A DNA stretch of 64,000 nt from Comamonas sp. JUb58 (GTDB lineage Bacteria; Pseudomonadota; Gammaproteobacteria; Burkholderiales; Burkholderiaceae_C). Of this stretch, positions 7,320 through 15,013 are shown piece after piece. The notes beneath the pieces are model-generated. The model saw only the letters and a list, made by a program, of their open reading frames with translations, was not told the origin of the DNA and searched no databases. The DNA is taken from contig NZ_SOAL01000006.1 in assembly GCF_004364775.1 (NCBI RefSeq), positions 1 to 64,000 of the forward strand, in the 5' to 3' direction. The translations under genes and the position numbers were made by a program. Each line of letters begins with the position of its first letter. Position 1 is the first letter of the stretch.

Positions 7320-10264
7320 GCATTTATTACCTGGACTACTGCCAGCGCCTGATTTCCACCCTGCGCGCCTGCCATTCACATGGCGCTGCGTTTGTCCGGC
7401 GCGCCGCGCTGTCGGGGTTGGTGACCGGGCTGGCGGTTTTGGCGCTGGTCCCTGCGCAGGCGGCTACCAATGTGCCGTACCTGGATGCCAGCGGCACATT
7501 GCAAACCGCGGCCACGGCGACTGAGCTGATTACCGGCGGGGGCGCAGCCACCCTGTCCAGCGGCTGGTATGTGTGCAATGCGGGCACGGCGGTAGCCTAC
7601 ACGGGCACACTCACGGTTCAAGGCGATGTGACATTGATCCTGGCAGATGGCTGCCAGATGAACGTGACAGGCACGGCAACCGGTGGCGCGGGGATTGATG
7701 TTTCTGGCGCGAACCGCCTGACGATTACGGCGCAGTCCACCGGTGCGGGCATGGGTGCACTGGTGGCTGCAGCAGGGGTGGGGGATTTCAGCCACCCCGG
7801 CGGGGCGGGCATTGGCGGCGCTAGCTCCTACTGGAACCCGGGCCGCACGGCAGGCACGATCACCATCAATGGCGGCGCGGTCACGGTCACGGGCGGTGGC
7901 GGAGGGTTTGCATCCGGCGCGGGCATTGGCGGCGGTGCGTCCAGCGAGGGTAACGGTGGTGCGGGCGGCACGGTCACGATCAATGGCGGAACCGTAACGG
8001 CGACAGGCGGCAACGCGGCGGCCTCGGGCGCGGGCATTGGCGGGGGCGGGTCGAGCAAGGCAACTGCGGGCTCGGGTGGCACACTTGCGATCCACGGCGG
8101 CACGGTTACGGCCACGGGTGGCCAAGGCACCTATGCGGCGGGTGCCGGCATTGGCGGGGGCGGTGCCTATGTTGAGGGCGGTAGCGGTGGCACAGTGACT
8201 ATTGATGGCGAAAGCGTGGTAAACGCCAACGGTGGACGCTGGTCGGGCGCGGGCATTGGCGGGGGGGGCTCGAATCGCAATGACGGCGGCAGCGCAGGCG
8301 CAGCGGGCACGGTGGCGATTGGTAGCGATAGCGCGGTGACGGCCTATGGTGGCGGCTCTGCCTCGGCGGCAACCGATCCAGGCGCGCCTGTGGGTGCAGG
8401 TGGCACTTCTGGCATGGGGCCGGGTGCGGCGCAGGCCATCAGTGGCATGTACCGACTGTCGGTATCGAAAGACGCGACCTCGTCTGGCGCCGGCACGGTC
8501 AGCCGAACGGGCGTATGGATGATCACTGGCAAGGTGAACATGTCTTTCACTTTTACCCCTATCGGCGGGTCGGTGATCAAGCAGGTCAGCGTGAATGGCA
8601 TGGGCATTGGTACACCGACCAGCTATACGGCCAGCGGTTTGACACAAGACACGACGGTAGTGGTGACCTTTGCGTATCCGCTCACCGGCAGCGTGGCGAT
8701 CAGCGGATCGGCGGTCGTGGGGCAGAGCCTGGGGGTGAACACCGCGGGCATATTGCAAGTGCAGCCAGGAACGCTGTCGTACCAGTGGCTGCGCGATGGC
8801 AGCCCAATTGCGGGGGCAACCGGTGCCAGCTATACGCTGACCGCCGCCGATGCGAACCAATCCATCAGCGTTCAAGTGGGTTCAGCCCTCTATGCCGGGG
8901 TACTCACATCGCTCAGCGTGCAGGCGCTGCCGCTACTAACGGGCACCATCGACATCAGCGGCTCGCCCGTGGTGAAGCAGGTGCTAACGGCCAGTGCAAC
9001 CGGCACCCCGGCTGGCAGTACGCTGGCCTACCAATGGCTGCGCGGCGGCGCGCCTATCGACGCGGCTCTGGCCAGCACCCACACCCTGGTGACGGCGGAT
9101 ATTGGCCAGGCCATCAGCGTGCAGGTATCGGCCACTGGCTATGGCGGGGTGCTGAATTCATCTGCGGTGACAGCTAGCAAAATCACGCCGGTGATCACCA
9201 GCCCGCAGGCCACACCGATTACCTACGGGCAGACGCTGGCGAGTTCGACACCCAGCGGCGCGGGCGTGGACGGCAGCTTTGCGTGGGTGGATGCAACCAC
9301 CGCACCCAGCGGCGCGGGCACATCCAGCTACCCCGCCACCTTCACGCCAACAGACCCGGCCAACTACAACACGGTGGCGCTGAGCATTGCCGTAACCACC
9401 AATCCTACCGCCCCAACGCTGGCCCTGGCACCGGCCAGCCTCAGCACCATCACCCTGGGCGGCAGTGCCAATGTGAGCGCTGCCTTGGCCGGGGCCACCA
9501 ACCCAACGGGCACCGTCAGCTTTAGCGATGACGGCGTAACCCTGTGCAGCGCCAGGGTAGATGGCACTGGTACGGCAAGCTGCTCGGTGCCCGGCCTGCT
9601 GCTGGCGGGCGATCACCCAATCCACGCCAGCTACGCGGGCGACAGCAACAACCAGGAGGCCACCAGCAGTGTGCAGACACTGACGGTGAACCCCGCCAGC
9701 GTGCCCCTGCCCGGCACGGGCGATAGTGCCAGCGGCACTGCGCAGGTCAGCATCAGTGGCCCGGCCGGCTGCCTGCTGGATGTAGCGCCAACCATAGCCG
9801 CCGCCACACAGGCCGATCAACTGCCCCCAGATGCCACCGCCCCGCTGGGCCTGCTGCGCTTTGCAGTGAAAGACGGCGGCTTAGGCGGCAGTTGCAGCAG
9901 CGTGCAAGTGCGCACCGTCTATCCCAGCGGCAGCCTGGCTGGCCTGGCGGCCTACAAATACGGACCGCACGCCCAAATGACTGGTGCTACCCCAACCACC
10001 ACGACCGGATGGTACGCCCTTACAGGGGCTGGCATGGTGGGCGATGCCATGAGCTACAGCGTGGCTGACAACGGCGATGGCGACAGCGACAGCACGGTAG
10101 GCCGCATCGAAGACCCCAGCGCCCCGCTGCGCCTTCCAGGGGCTGCGGCTGCACCCACTGCAGTGCCCACCCTGGGCCACTCGGAGCTGTTTTTGCTGGT
10201 GCTGCTGCTAGCTGGTGGGGCCGTGGTTGCCAGGCGCACCAACCGCAAAGAGGGCCAGCAATGA
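7316..10264 (+). CDS. large secreted repeat protein with choice-of-anchor-U-like domain and VPTL-CTERM tail
   Basis: 982 residues. A signal peptide ends near residue 49 (ALVPAQA). Residues about 100-370 are Gly-rich beta-solenoid-like repeats with five copies of GAGIGG and intervening TVTINGGTVTATGG units. Two Ig-like repeats with SYQWLRDG / AYQWLRGG follow (about 450-620), then an MBG-like segment (ITYGQTLASSTPSG), a Big_3-like domain with SYAGDSNN, and a C-terminal region resembling choice-of-anchor-U domains (LRFAVKDGGLGGSC, YKYGPH, SVADNGDGD). The end, AVPTLGHSELFLLVLLLAGG plus a basic tail, matches an IPTL-CTERM sorting signal, which predicts processing by an exosortase-type enzyme not present here. 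Likely a surface or matrix protein. Confidence 0.8.
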   Translation: MSIYYLDYCQRLISTLRACHSHGAAFVRRAALSGLVTGLAVLALVPAQAATNVPYLDASGTLQTAATATELITGGGAATLSSGWYVCNAGTAVAYTGTLTVQGDVTLILADGCQMNVTGTATGGAGIDVSGANRLTITAQSTGAGMGALVAAAGVGDFSHPGGAGIGGASSYWNPGRTAGTITINGGAVTVTGGGGGFASGAGIGGGASSEGNGGAGGTVTINGGTVTATGGNAAASGAGIGGGGSSKATAGSGGTLAIHGGTVTATGGQGTYAAGAGIGGGGAYVEGGSGGTVTIDGESVVNANGGRWSGAGIGGGGSNRNDGGSAGAAGTVAIGSDSAVTAYGGGSASAATDPGAPVGAGGTSGMGPGAAQAISGMYRLSVSKDATSSGAGTVSRTGVWMITGKVNMSFTFTPIGGSVIKQVSVNGMGIGTPTSYTASGLTQDTTVVVTFAYPLTGSVAISGSAVVGQSLGVNTAGILQVQPGTLSYQWLRDGSPIAGATGASYTLTAADANQSISVQVGSALYAGVLTSLSVQALPLLTGTIDISGSPVVKQVLTASATGTPAGSTLAYQWLRGGAPIDAALASTHTLVTADIGQAISVQVSATGYGGVLNSSAVTASKITPVITSPQATPITYGQTLASSTPSGAGVDGSFAWVDATTAPSGAGTSSYPATFTPTDPANYNTVALSIAVTTNPTAPTLALAPASLSTITLGGSANVSAALAGATNPTGTVSFSDDGVTLCSARVDGTGTASCSVPGLLLAGDHPIHASYAGDSNNQEATSSVQTLTVNPASVPLPGTGDSASGTAQVSISGPAGCLLDVAPTIAAATQADQLPPDATAPLGLLRFAVKDGGLGGSCSSVQVRTVYPSGSLAGLAAYKYGPHAQMTGATPTTTTGWYALTGAGMVGDAMSYSVADNGDGDSDSTVGRIEDPSAPLRLPGAAAAPTAVPTLGHSELFLLVLLLAGGAVVARRTNRKEGQQ
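7805..8262 (+). repeat. in-gene repeats encoding GAGIGG units
   Basis: Five copies of a GGCATTGGCGG core occur at about 7808, 7921, 8032, 8148 and 8251, spaced 103-116 bp, each within a longer repeated Gly-rich unit. The last copy runs into eight consecutive G at 8261-8268. Confidence 0.75.
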
Positions 10265-11079
10265 CCAGTGGGCAACCGCGAGCGATGCGCGTGTGGCCCG
10301 TGGGGCGAACGCTGCCCGCACAAGGTTCGCTGGCCGTTACGGATACAGCGAACAGCAGCCCCTTCTGCAGTCGATTGCAAGGCGCACCCGTACAAAACGG
10401 CCGCCACCCAACATACTGCAACTAAGAGCCTATATGAACGCCCCGGTTTGCCAAGCCTTCAATTCGTGTGCGGTGAGGGGCAAAATTGCACGCGTATATC
10501 CAAACTTTTGCGGCAGCACTTTGCTGCGGTCCCTGGAATTCGCTGACCAAGGTCCCATCGGCTAAGCGTACTCGAAGTGCTGTACTCTTATCGGACTGTC
10601 TTGGCCCCGGCCTTACCTGTCTTGCTATCACTGCGGTGTGGAAATCAACACAGCCACCCGGCATGGGCACATTTCGGTGACTGCTTTGAGGTGCAGAGCA
10701 GACTACCTCGAAAGCCTTGGCGCAATGACTGCTATCGAAAACAGCAGTCGATGGCATCGCTAGTGCTGAGCGGCCGCCAACCAGCCTGAAGCCGTCTATC
10801 GGAGCTGCCTTGCGGCTGTCCTCTACCAGCCGATAGCCGCTATCCCACCTTCGAATGGACCAGGCGCAACAGCAGCCTCAGGGGCCGGCGACAGGCTGGA
10901 AGCCGCCCCTGCACACCCTCTGGCTGAGCTCAAAACGCGCCGAGCTCAAACTTCCGTGAGAAAAATTCAAAACGCATGGAGAACCGACAAAAACTTGCAA
11001 GGTCGATAGAAATGACGACAAGCGCTTGACCTTAGTGGGGGTAATGGTTCTTTGCGGAGCCGCTGGCACGGATTCATTT
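10265..11079. other. 815-bp stretch without a convincing gene
   Basis: Lies between the repeat protein and the Rrf2 gene. The longest frame is on the minus strand at 10422-10757 (111 codons, rich in Cys, His and Ser); it resembles no family I know and is not called. A CTATCGG / CCGATAG inverted pair occurs near 10794-10840. No RNA gene seen. Confidence 0.4.
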
Positions 11080-11102
11080 CATGTAACTACAATAGTTGCA
11101 TG
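11080..11102. promoter_or_regulatory. operator palindrome overlapping the Rrf2 start codon
   Basis: Arms CATGTAACTA (11080-11089) and TAGTTGCATG (11093-11102) match 9 of 10 across a 3-bp spacer. The core contains a -10-like TACAAT at 11088-11093. The right arm ends in the regulator's own ATG (11100-11102). This is the typical form of an Rrf2 autoregulatory operator. Confidence 0.7.
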
Positions 11103-11585
11103 AAACACAACAGCCAGTTTTCCGATGTTCTGCATGTGCTGCTGCACCTGGCCGAGGCGCAGGCGCCGCTGACCTCCGAGGTCCTGGCGCAGACTATGGA
11201 CACCAACCCGGTGGTGCTGCGGCGCCTGATGGCCGGGCTGCGCGATGCGGGCATGGTGTCGTCCGGCAAGGGCCATGGGGGCGGCTGGCTGATTGCGCCC
11301 GGCTGGGGCGAGACGACTTTGGGTGACATCCACCAGGCGCTGGGTGCGCCGGCGCTGGTGTCGCTGGGCTTTCGCGAGGACCACCCTGAATGCCTGGTTG
11401 CGCAGGTGGTCAACAGCTCGCTGCGCAGCGCCATGCAGGAGGCCGAGGCCTCGCTGTTGGCCAAGCTGGGCGGCATCACCTTGGCCCAGCTGTCTGCCCA
11501 GATCGGTGCATCGCTGCGCGCGCACCGGCTGGCCAAAACATCCACTTCCCACCGTATAGAGGACCACCATGGACATTCACACTGA
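11100..11585 (+). CDS. Rrf2-family transcriptional regulator, single-cysteine type
   Basis: 161 residues with an N-terminal winged helix (FSDVLHVLLHLAEA, then VLRRLMAGLRDAGMVSSGKG and the GGGWLIAP wing). Unlike IscR/NsrR it has only one Cys (C98, HPECLV), so no three-Cys iron-sulfur site; sensing by thiol oxidation or by a small ligand is more likely. The C-terminus ends in a His-rich tail (HHGHSH). ATG 11100 is the family-like start; a TTG at 11052 would place the operator inside the gene. It overlaps the downstream flavoprotein by 17 bp, so the two are co-transcribed. Confidence 0.88.
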   Translation: MKHNSQFSDVLHVLLHLAEAQAPLTSEVLAQTMDTNPVVLRRLMAGLRDAGMVSSGKGHGGGWLIAPGWGETTLGDIHQALGAPALVSLGFREDHPECLVAQVVNSSLRSAMQEAEASLLAKLGGITLAQLSAQIGASLRAHRLAKTSTSHRIEDHHGHSH

Positions 11586-12468
11586 TTTCGCCATCGTCGG
11601 CGGCAGCTACGCCGGCATGTCGGCCGCCTTGCAGCTGGCGCGGGCGCGCCGCCAGGTCACCGTCATCGATGCGGGCCTGCGCCGCAACCGCTTTGTGGAC
11701 GAGGCGGGCAGCACCTCGCACGGCTTTTTGTCGCGCGACGGCGTGGCGCCTGCCGAGCTGTGGACGCAGGCGCGCACGCAATTGCTGCAATACCCCAGCG
11801 TGCGCTGGATCGACGGCCAGGCTGAGCAGGCCCAGGTGCTGCCCAGCGGCGAGCTGGCGCTGCAGGTAGGCGGCCAGTTGCTGGTGGCGCGCCGCCTGGT
11901 GCTTGCCACTGGGGTGCGCGATGAACTGCCTGCCGTACCTGGCCTGGCCGAGCGCTGGGCCCACAGCGTGTTCCATTGCCCGTACTGCCATGGTTACGAA
12001 GTGGGCGGCGGCGCCATCGGCGTGATTGCGGCATCGCCGATGGCGCACCACCATGCGATGATGCTGCCCGACTGGGGTCCCACCACCTTGTTCCTCAACG
12101 GCGTCTACGCGCCGACGGAGGCGGATCTGGCCGATTTCGCGCGGCGCGGTACCCAGATCGAGGCTACGCAGGTGCAGCGCATCGATGGCTTTGCGGATGT
12201 GGTGCTGGTCGATGGCCGCAGCATCCGCATGCAAGGCCTGTTCACCCAGCCACGCACCTCGCCTGCCAGCCCGGTGGCGCAGCAGCTTGGATGCGTGCTG
12301 GCCGATGGCCCGATGGGCCCTTATGTGCAGGTGGATGCGATGCAGCAGACCAGTGTGGCGAATGTGTTTGCCTGCGGCGATGCTGCGCGTGCAGCGGGCA
12401 GCATTGCGCTGTCGGTGGCGGATGGGGCGATGGCCGGGGTGGCAGCGCACCGCGCCTCGATGTTCTGA
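11569..12468 (+). CDS. thioredoxin-reductase-like FAD oxidoreductase (CPYC)
   Basis: 299 residues, two-domain thioredoxin-reductase fold. The FAD site is IVGGSYAGMSAALQLARA at residues 9-26; the redox pair is C137-P-Y-C140 in the HCPYCHGYE context; the second FAD motif is VFACGDAARA. The place where thioredoxin reductases carry the NADPH GxGxxA motif reads GGGAIGVIAASPMAHHHA, which lacks the classical pattern and instead resembles GliT/HlmI/DepH-type dithiol oxidases. It may therefore use oxygen or another acceptor. It is translationally linked to the Rrf2 regulator and probably handles a thiol or disulfide stress compound. Confidence 0.85.
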   Translation: MDIHTDFAIVGGSYAGMSAALQLARARRQVTVIDAGLRRNRFVDEAGSTSHGFLSRDGVAPAELWTQARTQLLQYPSVRWIDGQAEQAQVLPSGELALQVGGQLLVARRLVLATGVRDELPAVPGLAERWAHSVFHCPYCHGYEVGGGAIGVIAASPMAHHHAMMLPDWGPTTLFLNGVYAPTEADLADFARRGTQIEATQVQRIDGFADVVLVDGRSIRMQGLFTQPRTSPASPVAQQLGCVLADGPMGPYVQVDAMQQTSVANVFACGDAARAAGSIALSVADGAMAGVAAHRASMF

Positions 12469-12486
12469 GCCAGCGGTCGGATGCAG

Positions 12487-12512
12487 AAAACGCCCTCTGA
12501 AGGGCGTTTTTC
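12487..12512. terminator. bidirectional intrinsic terminator
   Basis: Stem AAAACGCCCT / AGGGCGTTTT with a 4-nt loop (CTGA) is flanked by A and T runs, so it can end both the flavoprotein transcript (plus) and the convergent reductase transcript (minus). Confidence 0.85.
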
Positions 12513-12538
12513 TTGGGCGTCTTGCAGCAGCTCGTCGA

Positions 12539-13453
12539 TCAGTTGGGCTTCCAACCCTCGGGCACGCGCGGCCGGTCGATCTTGGCCAGCTCACAGACCA
12601 CATCGGCGATGCCCGAGAAATCAATGCCGCCAAACTGGCTGGCACGCGCCAGGCTGAAGGATTCATGCACGGCAGCAGCCACCGGCATCGGCACCCGGGC
12701 GGCATGCGCGGCGCCCACGACCAGCGACAAATCCTTGTGCGCCAGATCGATGGTAAAGCCCGGCGAGGTATCGCCGGCCAGCACCTTGTTGGGAAAGTTC
12801 ATGCGCAGCTGGCCATTGTTGGCCGAGGTGCCCAGCAGCACCTGCAGGGTCTTGGTAATGTCGAGTCCAAAGCGCTGCGACAGGGCCAGGGCCTCGGCAT
12901 TGACCTGGCACAGGGTGATGGCCACATAGTTGTTGACCAGCTTGGTGCGGCCGCCGGAGCCGACCGGGCCGCAGTGGTAGGTGGTGGTACCCATGGCATC
13001 GAGCAGGGGCTTGACCTTGGCGAAATCGGCGTCGCTCGCGCCCACCATGAACAGGCTCTCGCCCCGGTCGGCATGCTCGGCCAGGCGCCCCACGGGTGCG
13101 TCCACCACGGTCATCTGGCGGCCAGCGGCTGCTTTGCTGAGCCGGTCGGTGGCGAGCGGGTCGATGGTGCTCATGTCCAGCAGGATGGTGCCGGGCAGTG
13201 CATTGGCAAAGATGCCATCAGCGCCCTGGGCGATCTGCTCGACCTCGACCGAGGACGGCAGCATGGTGATGACCACCGAGCAGCGGCGTGCAATCTCTGG
13301 CACCGTGGCGGCCTCCGCGCCCAGTGCCACCAGGGCCTGCACGGCCTCGGGGTTGAGGTCGGCCACCAACAGGCTGAAGCCTTTCTTCTGCAGATTGGCA
13401 GCCATGGAGCGGCCCATGCGTCCCAGGCCGATAAAACCGATGCTGTCTGTCAT
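12539..13453 (-). CDS. beta-hydroxyacid dehydrogenase family reductase, YihU-like
   Basis: 304 residues. N-terminal Rossmann motif GFIGLGRMGRSMAANL (NAD(P)H), then MSTIDP, the substrate loop DAPVGRLAEHADRG, the catalytic-Lys helix TKLVNNYVAITL, and FTIDLAHKDL plus ARVPMPVAAA. Most family members read DAPVSGG in the loop; the VGR version with PNKVLAGDTSP is how I remember sulfolactaldehyde reductase YihU, where the Arg and the first Asn of NNY hold the sulfonate. The equivalent of the third YihU contact seems to be Ala here. It is the last gene of the cluster. Probable reaction: aldehyde to alcohol of a C3 acid, or the reverse. 3-Hydroxyisobutyrate or tartronate semialdehyde are alternatives. 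Confidence 0.8.
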   Translation of the reverse strand: MTDSIGFIGLGRMGRSMAANLQKKGFSLLVADLNPEAVQALVALGAEAATVPEIARRCSVVITMLPSSVEVEQIAQGADGIFANALPGTILLDMSTIDPLATDRLSKAAAGRQMTVVDAPVGRLAEHADRGESLFMVGASDADFAKVKPLLDAMGTTTYHCGPVGSGGRTKLVNNYVAITLCQVNAEALALSQRFGLDITKTLQVLLGTSANNGQLRMNFPNKVLAGDTSPGFTIDLAHKDLSLVVGAAHAARVPMPVAAAVHESFSLARASQFGGIDFSGIADVVCELAKIDRPRVPEGWKPN

Positions 13454-13506
13454 GGTGAGGGTCTCCTGCGAAAAGTTCTAAGTTGGACGAGGAATGGAAA
13501 GAGGGC

Positions 13507-14931
13507 TCAGTACGCGATGTAGGCCGTCTTGGTGCTGGTGTAGAAATCGACCGCATAGCGCCCTTGCTCGCGCGGCCCGTAGCTAGAAGCGCGCGTGCCG
13601 CCAAAGGGCACGTGGTAGTCCAGCCCGGCGGTGGGCAGGTTGACCATGGCCAGCCCGCTGCGCACATGCAGGCGGAAGTGGTTGGCTGCGCGCAGCGACG
13701 TCGTGCAGATGCCGGCCGAGAGGCCAAAGCGCGTGTCATTGGCCGTCGCCAGTGCCTCGTCGTAATCAGCGACCTTGATGACGCTGGCGACCGGGCCAAA
13801 GATCTCTTCCTGGTTGATGCGCATCGCATTGTGGCTGCCGGTGAACAGCGCCGGCCGCACAAAGTAGCCGGGCGTGTCGGCTTGTACCGGCGTGCCGCCT
13901 TCGACCAGCTCAGCACCTTCGCGCTTGCCCAGGTCCAGGTAGTGCTGGATCTTGTCGAACTGCGATTGGTTGATGACCGGGCCGATCTGCGTGGCCTTGT
14001 CCAGGCTGTTGCCGACCACCATGGCACGCATGCGCGCGGTCAGCGCGTCGACAAAGCGGTCATGGATCCGCTCGGTGACGATGAGCCGGCTGGACGCGGT
14101 GCAGCGCTGGCCGGCCGAGAAGAAGGCGCCGTTGAGTGCACATTCCACCGCCACATCCAGGTCGGCATCGTCCAGCACCACCAGCGGGTTCTTGCCGCCC
14201 ATCTCCAGCTGCAGGCGGATCATCTCGCCCATGGCGGTCTGCGCAATGCTCTGGCCCACATGCACGCTGCCGGTGAAGGACACCGCATCGACGCCGCTCA
14301 GCAGCCCCTGCGCCGCATGTTTGCCGCTGCCATTGACCAGGTTGGCCACGCCGGGCAGCAGGCCTTGCTCATCCAGAATGCGGAACAGCGCATGGGCCAC
14401 GCCGGGCGTGTATTCCGAGGGCTTGAGCACCACGGTGTTGCCAAAGGCCAGCGCCGGGGCAATTTTCCAGGCGGGGATGGCGATCGGAAAGTTCCAGGGT
14501 GTGATCAGGCTCACGACGCCCAGTGCATGGCGGCTGATCTGCACGCCGATGTCTGGCCGCACCGACGGCAGGCTCTCGCCGCCATAGCGCAGGCATTCGC
14601 CGGCAAAGAACTGGAAGATCTGCGCCGCGCGCACCACCTCGCCCAGGCCTTCGGCCAGGGTCTTGCCCGCTTCGCGCGAGACCAGCAGGCCCAGGCTGTC
14701 CTTCTGCGCCATCATCTGGTTGGCCACGCGCTGCAGAAAGTCCGAGCGCATCTGCGTGGTGGTGTGCTGCCAGCCCCCAAAGGCGGCGCGCGCAGCGGCC
14801 ACGGCCTGCTGCATCTGCGCGGCATCGGCCGCCGCATACTCGCCCACCAGCTCGCGGGTGTCGGAGGGGTTCCAGCTCTGGATGGTGCTGGCGCCCGCCA
14901 GCCACTGGCCATTGATCAGGTTCTCGTTCAT
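13507..14931 (-). CDS. aldehyde dehydrogenase (2,5-dioxovalerate dehydrogenase-like)
   Basis: 474 residues of the NAD(P)-dependent ALDH superfamily. Visible are the cofactor region VSLITPWNFPIAIPAWKIAP, the general base in LEMGGKNPLV, the nucleophile in FSAGQRCTAS, and the C-terminal FGGTRASSYGPREQGRYA that is typical of alpha-ketoglutaric-semialdehyde dehydrogenases of the KGSADH-I type. It follows the orphan receptor by 82 bp and precedes the YihU-like reductase by 53 bp. With a second ALDH in the same operon, one may oxidise the aldehyde made by the TPP decarboxylase and the other an aldehyde upstream. Exact substrate unknown. Confidence 0.88.
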   Translation of the reverse strand: MNENLINGQWLAGASTIQSWNPSDTRELVGEYAAADAAQMQQAVAAARAAFGGWQHTTTQMRSDFLQRVANQMMAQKDSLGLLVSREAGKTLAEGLGEVVRAAQIFQFFAGECLRYGGESLPSVRPDIGVQISRHALGVVSLITPWNFPIAIPAWKIAPALAFGNTVVLKPSEYTPGVAHALFRILDEQGLLPGVANLVNGSGKHAAQGLLSGVDAVSFTGSVHVGQSIAQTAMGEMIRLQLEMGGKNPLVVLDDADLDVAVECALNGAFFSAGQRCTASSRLIVTERIHDRFVDALTARMRAMVVGNSLDKATQIGPVINQSQFDKIQHYLDLGKREGAELVEGGTPVQADTPGYFVRPALFTGSHNAMRINQEEIFGPVASVIKVADYDEALATANDTRFGLSAGICTTSLRAANHFRLHVRSGLAMVNLPTAGLDYHVPFGGTRASSYGPREQGRYAVDFYTSTKTAYIAY

Positions 14932-15013
14932 GTCTCACTCTCAAGGGGATAGGTGGCGCTGCGCACCTGGGTGGACGCGCAGCGCAGGCAGTCGGCAAGC
15001 GAGGGGCCGGGCT

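Noticed and set aside
10422..10757. A 111-codon minus-strand frame in the gap before the Rrf2 gene
   Set aside because: No family resemblance, odd composition rich in Cys, Ser and His, and no ribosome binding site; reported only as part of the gap.
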